Shown one piece after another: positions 18,360-26,345 of a DNA stretch of 64,000 bases (position 1 is its first letter; each line of letters begins with the position of its first letter). The DNA comes from Verrucomicrobiales bacterium (GTDB taxonomy: Bacteria > Verrucomicrobiota > Verrucomicrobiia > Verrucomicrobiales > DEV007). Both the position numbers and the translations under genes were made by a program. The stretch spans positions 1-64,000 of the forward strand of contig JAOFXR010000003.1 of the NCBI GenBank assembly GCA_028047635.1, read 5' to 3'. The notes under the pieces are model-generated. The model did no database searches. It was not told where the DNA came from and saw only the letters and a program-made list of their open reading frames with translations.

Positions 18360-19289
18360 ATGCCGGACTCTTCAGCCGACGAAGCCCCCATCGAATCGCC
18401 CCCCGCTGCAAAAGTGGCGATCTCAAAACGACGCACTTTCGTGAACCGTCTCATCAGTACGGTGTGCCTCCTCGCGCTTCTTGGAATCGCCTTCTGGTCC
18501 GGTCAGGACTGGATCTACGCGGTTCTTTGGTCGATTCTGGCGATTGGTGCGCTGATCGAGTATTTTCGACTTTTCCCGATTCGGGGGTTCCGACGATTCC
18601 GCTGGCAGACCTACGGCGTCAGCATTGCGTTCATCGTTCTCCTACTCGCACCGTTCTGGGGCTTTAAGCCCGCTTGGTATGGTGAACTCGACGGTCTCGC
18701 CATTTCACTTCTCGTTACCCTGGTAGTGCTGGAACGAATGCGACACCCGCTCGAAGGCTTCCGCACTCTCGACGAAATTGCGGCGACAATCTTTGGTTTC
18801 ATCTACTGCGTGATTCTCTTCAGCTTCGTCCCGAAGTTGCTCATGCTTCCGCTGACCGACGTCGACGGCAATCCCTCGGCTCACTACTATCTCGTCTTCC
18901 TCGTCATGGTGACCAAGCTGACCGATATGGGTGCCTATGCGGTTGGCTCCTTGATAGGGCGAGACAAAATGGTGCCTCATGTCAGCCCCGGAAAAACCTG
19001 GCAGGGCTTTGGCGGCGCTATTCTTTTCGCCCTGATCGGCAGCTTTTCGTTCTACTTTCTCGTGGGAGATAAAATCCCCATCATCACTCCGATTCACGCC
19101 GCGGTTCTTGCCATCATTCTTGGACTGGTTGCGGTGCTCGGAGACCTGGCTGAATCAATTCTGAAACGGAGTCTTGAAGTCAAAGACAGCGGCCAGCTAA
19201 TGCCGGGCATTGGTGGCTTTCTGGATTTGATAGACTCCGTCATCTTTACCGCTCCCCTGCTCTACATTTACCTGCTCATTTTCGGCTAA
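18360..19289 (+). CDS. cdsA: Phosphatidate cytidylyltransferase
   Basis: A 309-residue membrane protein with about eight hydrophobic segments; it makes CDP-diacylglycerol from phosphatidic acid and CTP, the branch point of phospholipid synthesis. The conserved part is TDMGAYAVGSLIGRDKMVPHVSPGKTWQGF around residues 185-215 and the signature SILKRSLEVKDSGQLMPG with GGFLDLIDS near residue 280. The usual histidine of PGHGG is replaced by isoleucine (PGIGG), seen in some lineages. A basic, proline-rich cytosolic N-terminus precedes the first helix. dxr follows after 6 bases, the same order as in many bacteria, but uppS is not upstream here; it lies at 59.9 kb. Confidence 0.93.
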   Translation: MPDSSADEAPIESPPAAKVAISKRRTFVNRLISTVCLLALLGIAFWSGQDWIYAVLWSILAIGALIEYFRLFPIRGFRRFRWQTYGVSIAFIVLLLAPFWGFKPAWYGELDGLAISLLVTLVVLERMRHPLEGFRTLDEIAATIFGFIYCVILFSFVPKLLMLPLTDVDGNPSAHYYLVFLVMVTKLTDMGAYAVGSLIGRDKMVPHVSPGKTWQGFGGAILFALIGSFSFYFLVGDKIPIITPIHAAVLAIILGLVAVLGDLAESILKRSLEVKDSGQLMPGIGGFLDLIDSVIFTAPLLYIYLLIFG

Positions 19290-19295
19290 ACTAAT

Positions 19296-20459
19296 ATGCC
19301 TGAAGGCCCGCCCCGTAAAAAAGTCGTCGTCCTCGGCTCTACCGGATCGATCGGTGAGAGCAGCCTCAAAGTGGCACGAGACCTTTCCGACCGCATCGAA
19401 TTGATCGGCCTCGCCGCGAATCGCAGCGTCGATTCACTGGCGAATCAGCTCAACGAATTTGGAATACAGCAGGGTTGCCTCTTTGACCCAACAGGGTTGG
19501 ATCAACTCAAGACGAAAATCGCTGACTCCGTCACGCTCCATGCGGGTGAAGAGGGGCTCATCGAACTCGCAACACTTCCCGAAGCCGACATCGTTCTCAT
19601 CGCCATCGTCGGCGTCGCTGGACTTCGCCCCGCCCTCGCCGCAATCGAAGCAGGAAAAGACATCGCGGTCGCGAGCAAAGAAATTTTGGTCATGGCAGGC
19701 GAACAGGTCATGACCGCCGCCCGCGAAAAGGGCGTCAAAATTTTACCCGTCGACTCGGAGCACAACGCCATCTTTCAGTGCCTCGAAGGGAAACCGGCTG
19801 CCGATGTTTCGCGACTTATTCTCACCGCATCGGGCGGTCCTTTTCGTGAGTTGCCTTCCGATGAGCTGGCTGACGTCACCGTCGCCCGCGCTCTCAAGCA
19901 TCCCACCTGGGAGATGGGACAAAAAATCTCGATCGACTCGGCAACACTCTTTAACAAGGGCCTCGAAATGATCGAAGCGCGCTGGCTTTTTGATATCGAA
20001 ATGGATCGAGTCGACGTCATCGTCCACCCCCAGAGCATCGTCCACAGCATGGTCGAGTTCATCGATGGATCGATCCTCGCCCAGCTCAGCACGACTGATA
20101 TGTGTTTCCCGATCCAATACGCCATCACCTGGCCGGAGCGGGTCCCGAATACGTTGGCACCTCTTGATTTTGCAGAGCTTGCAAAACTCGACTTTGAACG
20201 CCCTCGATACGAAGATTTCCCAGCACTGAATCTCGCCAAAGAAGCAGGCACTGTCGGCGGCACACTTCCCGCCGTTCTCAACGCCGCCAACGAAGTCGCT
20301 GTGAGTTCTTTTCTTTCCGGGAATCTCAGTTTCCCCGGAATTTGGAATACGGTTGAGACCGTGATGTCGAATCACGAAGTCGTCCAACAACCCTCACTGG
20401 AAACGCTGCTCGACGCCGACCTCTGGGCGCGTGAAGAGGCAACGCGAATCATTTCATGA
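19296..20459 (+). CDS. dxr: 1-deoxy-D-xylulose 5-phosphate reductoisomerase
   Basis: A 387-residue cytosolic enzyme, second step of the MEP isoprenoid pathway, converting DXP to MEP with NADPH. The nucleotide-binding GSTGSIGESSL is at residues 13-23. The metal and substrate site is seen in ILPVDSEHNAIFQCLEG (D and E ligands) and the conserved ASGGPFRELP, HPTWEMGQKISIDSATLFNKGLE and IVHPQSIVHSMVEF. The length is normal. The stop TGA overlaps the ATG of the ROK kinase frame (ATGA). It is downstream of cdsA with 6 bases between, so cdsA, dxr and the kinase form one transcription unit. Confidence 0.97.
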   Translation: MPEGPPRKKVVVLGSTGSIGESSLKVARDLSDRIELIGLAANRSVDSLANQLNEFGIQQGCLFDPTGLDQLKTKIADSVTLHAGEEGLIELATLPEADIVLIAIVGVAGLRPALAAIEAGKDIAVASKEILVMAGEQVMTAAREKGVKILPVDSEHNAIFQCLEGKPAADVSRLILTASGGPFRELPSDELADVTVARALKHPTWEMGQKISIDSATLFNKGLEMIEARWLFDIEMDRVDVIVHPQSIVHSMVEFIDGSILAQLSTTDMCFPIQYAITWPERVPNTLAPLDFAELAKLDFERPRYEDFPALNLAKEAGTVGGTLPAVLNAANEVAVSSFLSGNLSFPGIWNTVETVMSNHEVVQQPSLETLLDADLWAREEATRIIS

Positions 20460-21448
20460 GCAAGAAAAAGGTCAAACACTAGCAGGGTCGCGTCTGGGTC
20501 GGATTCGATCTCGGCGGCACCAAAATGCTCGCCAAAGTTTTCAACGACGACTACCAGACACTTGGGAAATCGAAGCAGAAGACACAGGGTGCCAGAGGTT
20601 CCGAAGCCGGGCTCACTCGCATGGAATCGGTGATCGAAGAAGCTCTCGCTGACGCCAGCGTAGATTCATCCCACATCGCCGGAATCGGCGTTGGCTGCCC
20701 CGGACCGATTAACCCTGAAACCGGAACGCTCGTCGAAGCCCCCAATCTCGGATGGCGGAACGTTCACATCGAAGATGCGATCGGAGAGACCTTCAACTGC
20801 CGCGCCGTAATCTGTAACGATGTCGATGCAGGCGTCTACGCCGAATATGAAGAAGGTGCCGCACGCGATGCTCGTTGTGCCGTCGGCATTTTCCCCGGCA
20901 CCGGGATCGGCGCCGGAGCGGTCATCAATGGTCGCATGGTTCAAGGCGCGTCTCTCTCCTGCATGGAACTCGGTCATATCCCCCTCTTCCCCGAGACCTC
21001 CGGCCACGGAGAAGATGGTTCCACTTTGGAAAAAGAGTGCTCACGCCTCAAGATTGCGACCGAAGCAGCCAGAGCGGCCTATCACGGACTCGCCCCGAAC
21101 CTACTCAACAGTTGCGGCACCGATATTTCAAAAATCACGAGTGGCAAACTTGCCGCCGCGATCGAAGACGGTGACGAAGAGATCGAACACATTGTAAGGC
21201 GCGCCGCCAGCATCCTCGGATGCGGCGTTGCCACTGTCGTGCACCTCATGGCACCTGACGTGATCGTCCTCGGCGGAGGTCTCGTTGAAGCGATGCCCGA
21301 CATCTATCTCGATACGGTCCGCCAGGCGACGATGGATCGCGTTCTCGACACCTACAAAGACGGTTTCAGAATTGTCGCTGCGGATCTCGAAGACGACGCC
21401 GGTGTTCTCGGCGCCGCCGCCTGGGCAAGGAAGGTGATTGAAGGGTAA
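20456..21448 (+). CDS. ROK-family sugar kinase (glucokinase-like) with an in-frame amber codon at codon 9
   Basis: From the ATG at 20456, which overlaps the dxr stop, the frame reads MSKKKVKH, then TAG (20480-20482), then QGRVWVGFDLGGTK and the whole kinase. No ATG, GTG or TTG lies between the amber codon and the ATG at 20525, and that later start would remove the phosphate-binding DLGGTK. The remaining 307 codons are intact: GCPGPINPETG, CNDVDAG with the catalytic aspartate, FPGTGIGAG, ELGHIPLF and VIVLGGGL. The ROK zinc motif CxCGxxGCxE is absent after ELGH (ETSGHGEDGSTLEKEC instead). It would phosphorylate glucose or a related sugar in the cytoplasm. A single C-to-T change would create the amber codon; read-through or an error are also possible. 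Confidence 0.75.
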
Positions 21449-21529
21449 GCCCTCCTCCCTTCCCCCACAAAAATGCCGCATTAAATCTGCAGTATTGCAT
21501 CGCAGCGCTCAACGTGCGAAAACGTAGCC

Positions 21530-23434
21530 ATGTCGAGCTACAAGACCTCCGCGATCCACACCGATAAAATGCCTCCGGGCATCCCTTACATCATCGGAAA
21601 CGAGGCGGCAGAGCGTTTCAGTTTCTACGGGATGCGCACCATCCTCACCATTTTCATGGTGAACTATCTCTGGCTCATGGGAGACAAAGCCGGAACGCAG
21701 ATGGCGGATACAGAAGCCACAGAACGCTTCCACCATTTTGTCTCACTCGTCTATCTCACGCCGGTATTGGGCGCCCTCTTAGCAGATCTCTTCTTCGGGA
21801 AATACCGTGTCATTATGACTCTGTCAGTCGTCTACTGCCTCGGCCACTTAGCGCTCGCCCTCATGGGAATGACAGGTGAAGCGAGCACGTGGCTCATGGC
21901 CGGACTGTGGCTGATTGCGGTGGGGTCAGGAGGCATCAAACCCTGCGTTTCCGCTCATGTCGGCGATCAATTCGGCAACAAGAACCGGAACCTCCTCCCC
22001 CGCATTTTCAACTGGTTTTACTGGTCGATCAATCTCGGCGCATTCCTATCCACACTTCTCACCCCATGGTTACTTGAATGGTATGGACCACATCTCGCGT
22101 TTGGTATTCCCGGCGTTCTCATGGCTCTTGCCACCCTTGTTTTCTGGACAGGCCGTCACAAGTTCGTGCACATCCCGCCCGGCGGAAAAAAGTTCCAACG
22201 CGAACTGCTTAGCAAAGAAGGAATCGGCGCGATTCTCAAACTCGCGGCAATTTACATTTTTGTCGCCATCTTCTGGGCACTTTTTGACCAAAGTGGCTCC
22301 TCGTGGGTTCTTCAGGCCGAAAACATGAACCGCAACTGGCTCGGGGTGGAATGGCTCCCAAGTCAAATCCAGGCTCTCAACCCCATTTTCATCCTCATTT
22401 TCATTCCGCTGTTTTCCTATGTGATCTACCCGCTCGTTGATCGCGTTTTCACACTGACCCCACTCCGTAAAATCGGCATCGGGTTTTTTATCATGGTGAT
22501 TTCCTTCGCCTTGGTTTCGATCGCTCAGATGAAAATTGATGCAGGAGAGGCCCCTTCCATTTCATGGCAACTCTTCGCCTACGTTGCTCTCACCGCCTCT
22601 GAAGTGATGGTGTCCATCGTTTGTCTGGAGTTCTCCTATACGCAGGCTCCGAAAGCAATGAAGTCAGTGATCATGGCTCTTTTTCTTTTTGCGGTCTCAT
22701 TAGGCAATCAGGTCACTGCCCAGATCAATCATTTCATTCAGGTCAAAGATCCCACCACGGTGCTGTCCGGCACGGATACCGAAATTTCGCACGGTGGCTT
22801 TGATGGAAAAACCGGCACCTCAGACGACCTCGTCGTTACCTTTGATAAAGACGGCGCTCGAACCAGTATCGCTTTCGACGGGAAGAGTGCCCTCGAGGAA
22901 CTCGTTTCAAAAGTCTCAACGACCGTCGCTGAACAAAATCATACGGTCCTGTCAGAAGCAAAAGCAGCCGAAATCCTCGCCGGAGCGAAGGATCCCTGGG
23001 GCAATCCCTATCAGTTCACGCTGCTGGACCAGTCTCGCATGCGTATCGTCAGCACAGGCGCAGATAAAAAGGATCTCACACAATGGGACCAGGGAGCCAT
23101 TATCTCAGTATCGGTTCCTTCTGAGAGCAAGCCTTCCGCCTTTACTGCTTTCATGGATAACTTCCGCCCTGAAGAAGCTTGGCTCGAAGTGAGAAAAAAG
23201 GAACTCGGTATCCCCACGAAAGCAGAAGCAGCCGCTGAAGGCCCCGTCATCTCGACCGACTACTTTGTCGGCGGGCGCGTCCGGCTTGAAGGTGCCAACT
23301 ACTTCTGGTTCTTTACAGGCCTCATGCTTGTCGCATCACTCGCCTTCATGATTGTAGCCAAGCTGTATCGCCCCCGGGAATATTATCATGATGACCACGA
23401 AGCGGAGGTGAACAGCGAAGCGACCGCGCACTAA
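21530..23434 (+). CDS. POT/PTR-family peptide:proton symporter with a large inserted extracytoplasmic domain
   Basis: A 634-residue inner-membrane transporter of the major facilitator superfamily that imports di- and tripeptides with protons. The PTR2 hallmark ExxERFSFYGMR is at residues 25-36, followed by about 12 helices; GSGGIKPCVSAHVGDQF (132-148) and FYWSINLGAF (163-172) are family motifs. Between the last two helices, about residues 403-575, is a soluble insert expected to face the periplasm. It contains KDPWGNPYQF (487-496) and STGADKK (508-514), the signature pattern of the C-terminal part of type II secretion pseudopilin GspG. The gene ends 4 bases into the convergent sialidase gene. 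Confidence 0.9.
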   Translation: MSSYKTSAIHTDKMPPGIPYIIGNEAAERFSFYGMRTILTIFMVNYLWLMGDKAGTQMADTEATERFHHFVSLVYLTPVLGALLADLFFGKYRVIMTLSVVYCLGHLALALMGMTGEASTWLMAGLWLIAVGSGGIKPCVSAHVGDQFGNKNRNLLPRIFNWFYWSINLGAFLSTLLTPWLLEWYGPHLAFGIPGVLMALATLVFWTGRHKFVHIPPGGKKFQRELLSKEGIGAILKLAAIYIFVAIFWALFDQSGSSWVLQAENMNRNWLGVEWLPSQIQALNPIFILIFIPLFSYVIYPLVDRVFTLTPLRKIGIGFFIMVISFALVSIAQMKIDAGEAPSISWQLFAYVALTASEVMVSIVCLEFSYTQAPKAMKSVIMALFLFAVSLGNQVTAQINHFIQVKDPTTVLSGTDTEISHGGFDGKTGTSDDLVVTFDKDGARTSIAFDGKSALEELVSKVSTTVAEQNHTVLSEAKAAEILAGAKDPWGNPYQFTLLDQSRMRIVSTGADKKDLTQWDQGAIISVSVPSESKPSAFTAFMDNFRPEEAWLEVRKKELGIPTKAEAAAEGPVISTDYFVGGRVRLEGANYFWFFTGLMLVASLAFMIVAKLYRPREYYHDDHEAEVNSEATAH

Positions 23435-24642
23435 GCATCTCCGGATAACTTCCAATGCGCCTGACGCAGAACAGCTCGCGGCGCATCTGTCATTTTCTCA
23501 TACCACACCGTTAGAAGGCTCCCATCACCGAGCTCAACGGTGCTTGGGTATCCGAGGTCACCACCGGCGCCATCACCTGAAATAATCATCGGCTCCCCCC
23601 AGGTTTTGCCGTTATCAGAACTAATCCGTGCCTGATTTCCAAAGGGTGCGCGGCGATGTCCGTAGGTCATGAGGAGTCGGTCATCCCGCAGCTTCATTAG
23701 ATGTGAGGGAAGACCAAAAGTGATGGGATGAGGAATAGACCAGGTTTTCCCGCCATCGCTCGATTCGGTCTGCAACGTCCAACTTTTATTCTCAGCGCTA
23801 TGATTTCGAATCTGGGCAATGAGCGTTCCATCCGCCGCTTCAATCGCGTGTAACTCATGGTATTCGGTCTCAGGATTGTCCCCTTCCCGTGTTGGAATAT
23901 CGGCGATCCATTGCCAGGTTTTCCCATCGTCATTTGACTCACAAACGCCGATTTTCTTGCCTTCGCTCCAAAGCATTTTCCCAGCGTAAAGCAATCGACC
24001 ATCCTTCAACTGGGTGGGCCCATGAGGACTGTTAACGACCGTTGGAAGTCGCTCTCCCCATGTCTTCCCCCCATCCTCTGATCGAATCGCCCACACACCA
24101 AGCTCCGCCTTCCGCTCTTCAGGAGTGAGCCGATCATTGCAAGCAGTCCACTGCTTCAGCTCCTTTTCACCAAACGCGGCTGTCTGCCAGCCGTCTTGAC
24201 CGAGTCCGCTCATCCGCGCCCCTTTCTCCATGTATGACTCATAAGCGAGAGAGGTAAAAGTAGTCGCGATCAGAGTCCCTTTTGCGGTCTCAAGCACACC
24301 CGAATCTCGATCGTCAATCGCTCCATCGAGAAGCACCCGGGGCCACGTCCAGGTTTTTCCATCGTCTTTTGAAGTCATCGCATGCACCTGACCGAACGGA
24401 CATACATGGGCAACACGCCCACCTGACCAGGTCACCCATAACTCGCCGTTCTCTCGCCGGGCCAAAGTTGACCACCCACAGTAATACTCGGGCTGCTGCG
24501 AAATTACTTTTGTCTCCATCATGACAGCGCCTTCAGCAGCCAGTGAGGAAGTAGGGACGGTTGCCATTATACCAACGGAGGCAGCTCCTGCCGTCTTGAG
24601 AAAATCACGTCGGTTCCTGTTGTTGTTCGATAGGGTATTCAT
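23431..24642 (-). CDS. Secreted sialidase-like (BNR/Asp-box) protein with Tat signal
   Basis: About 403 residues from the ATG at 24640-24642; a TTG at 24672 with a good AGGAGA ribosome site upstream is an alternative that adds ten residues. The N-terminus NRRDFLKTAGAASVGIMA is a twin-arginine export signal. Five Asp-box repeats (DGKTWTW, DGGKTWGE, DGKTWQW, DGGKTWSI, NGKTWGEP) mark a six-bladed beta-propeller as in exo-alpha-sialidases. Whether it cleaves sialic acid or another sugar is not certain; many PVC proteins of this fold are uncharacterised. It is the second gene after the ceramidase-like gene, whose stop overlaps the possible TTG start. Confidence 0.85.
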   Translation of the reverse strand: MNTLSNNNRNRRDFLKTAGAASVGIMATVPTSSLAAEGAVMMETKVISQQPEYYCGWSTLARRENGELWVTWSGGRVAHVCPFGQVHAMTSKDDGKTWTWPRVLLDGAIDDRDSGVLETAKGTLIATTFTSLAYESYMEKGARMSGLGQDGWQTAAFGEKELKQWTACNDRLTPEERKAELGVWAIRSEDGGKTWGERLPTVVNSPHGPTQLKDGRLLYAGKMLWSEGKKIGVCESNDDGKTWQWIADIPTREGDNPETEYHELHAIEAADGTLIAQIRNHSAENKSWTLQTESSDGGKTWSIPHPITFGLPSHLMKLRDDRLLMTYGHRRAPFGNQARISSDNGKTWGEPMIISGDGAGGDLGYPSTVELGDGSLLTVWYEKMTDAPRAVLRQAHWKLSGDA

Positions 24643-24668
24643 GGATTTTTTGGCATAGTAAGGAAACT

Positions 24669-26162
24669 TCAAAGGTCTCCTAAAAGTGAAATAGCGAGAT
24701 TTTCAAAAATCGACTGCCACTCCGGAGCGAGAAGACAATCGCTGTCTTCCTGTGCTCCTCCTCGATTTTTGAGCTGAATCGCGGTTGGCGCATAGTAAAG
24801 GTATCCGTTCGTGTAACCGGCGACGAATGTATGTTCGTGAGGGGATTTTTTCTTAATATTCAGCCCGATCGGAACAGTCAGTTCAGCAGGAAACGTGATC
24901 ATTTTAAAATCCCCCACTCCGAGAGCAACGACCTCGGCTTCGACTGTCTTACCTGCCTTCTGATTCCGCGCTTCGTGCTTCCGTAAAAGCGCCAGATTGA
25001 TTTGCTTTCGCGTCAGCTCCTCCATTGAGCGAATGTTTTTCAGATAAGCATCCATTGCCTTTCGATTGTCAGAATCGAGTTTCTTCCAGTCCTCTTGCTT
25101 CAATAGCTCATCCTGAAGGTAGCGATAGGAAGTGGCCGATGGGTAGTCACCTGACATTTGGTATTTCATATAAAGAGGCAGGAAGGTTTCAAAGTTTAAG
25201 GTCGTCCCTCTCAACGAAATCATAAGTTGATCGATCTCCTTTTCCATCCCGGCGATCCGCTCCGCAAGATCAGCTCTTGGGAAAGCAACCTTCCGGGCCT
25301 GCAACGACAAACTGCCGTTGGATTTCGTTTCAATGTTTCGTGCCGCTTCCAAAACACTCAAGCCTAAACGAGTGCCTAGTGGTTTCCCGTCGCGCGGCTG
25401 AGTCACTGACTTGTAGAGCACCGGATTGATGTCTCCTCCGCACCCCTGCACAAACAGAGCCATCGCGTTTCCTTCACCAAAATTCTGTTCAATCACATTC
25501 GATGCAAAGCCTGACAAATCTGCCGTATTACCTCCGCTCGGAATTCCCATGATGGGGTGACAGGCAAAATTATAGACGAGTGCTAGAGGCTGGCTGTTAT
25601 CGACTCGATCAATACGGAGAATTCCAATTTCCGGATCGATTGGCCCCACCGACTCCACCTCCTCATCATTCGGCAACGCGTAAGCATGACGAACGTCGCT
25701 TTGCTTTCCGTTATTAAGATGAAGCCTCCGGTTGATAGAAATACTATTCTCACTTCCGGTTCCCACGCCCGTCTTCACAGGCACTCGGTTCTCCCAGGCT
25801 TTGGTCACCGCCTCAATCGTTCGAGCCTCCACATCTGTCGCTACGATCCCGTGGCAATGACTCGCGTTAATGACGATGGACTCTGGAAGAACTCCGATCG
25901 TTGCTTCCAATTTTGATCTAACATTAGCCAAATACGGATCTTGAATCGATCCAATTTCGGCAATCGCCACCGCGTCAATCGTCACGATCACGACATGAGT
26001 TTCGCCCTTACTCAGAACGAGAGCCTTCGCCCACAATGGATTCTCTCCCGCCGGTTCACCGGGGCGCGTAATATCGACTTTAGCGACACCTCCGAGGATC
26101 TCTTCTGCGGTCAATGGCGTCGCTAAGAAGGAAAGAATGATGGCAGCAAGCAGTAACCTCAT
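24669..26162 (-). CDS. Secreted neutral/alkaline ceramidase-like protein
   Basis: A 497-residue protein with a signal peptide (MRLLLAAIILSFLATPLTA). It has the N-terminal domain of neutral/alkaline non-lysosomal ceramidases, zinc amidases that cut the amide bond of ceramide: GVAKVDITRPGEP near the start, INASHCHG around residue 99 (metal-site histidines), FACHPIMG around residue 200 and QGCGGDINP around residue 240. The usual second C-terminal domain of true ceramidases is not evident. Related PVC proteins are of unknown substrate, so amidase activity on another polymer is possible. It is the first gene of a pair with the sialidase-like gene and divergent from the DUF1549 gene. Confidence 0.85.
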   Translation of the reverse strand: MRLLLAAIILSFLATPLTAEEILGGVAKVDITRPGEPAGENPLWAKALVLSKGETHVVIVTIDAVAIAEIGSIQDPYLANVRSKLEATIGVLPESIVINASHCHGIVATDVEARTIEAVTKAWENRVPVKTGVGTGSENSISINRRLHLNNGKQSDVRHAYALPNDEEVESVGPIDPEIGILRIDRVDNSQPLALVYNFACHPIMGIPSGGNTADLSGFASNVIEQNFGEGNAMALFVQGCGGDINPVLYKSVTQPRDGKPLGTRLGLSVLEAARNIETKSNGSLSLQARKVAFPRADLAERIAGMEKEIDQLMISLRGTTLNFETFLPLYMKYQMSGDYPSATSYRYLQDELLKQEDWKKLDSDNRKAMDAYLKNIRSMEELTRKQINLALLRKHEARNQKAGKTVEAEVVALGVGDFKMITFPAELTVPIGLNIKKKSPHEHTFVAGYTNGYLYYAPTAIQLKNRGGAQEDSDCLLAPEWQSIFENLAISLLGDL

Positions 26163-26345
26163 GAATCAAAATCACTTTGAGAGTAGAAAATTCAGGCCGG
26201 AAAAACAAGGCCACCCTGTGGCGCAGATAGGGCGATGCCATCGATCAGCTTTTTCAAAATCGGTAACCCACTCCCGCCACCCCGTGTGATTGCCCTTTGA
26301 CGGGTTTCACCGAAAAACAGTAGGCTGAGCCAACCTTTACGATTA

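Noticed and set aside
20480-20482. Amber codon as a pyrrolysine or other recoding signal
   Set aside because: No pyl genes or known read-through element seen; a single nonsense change or error is simpler.
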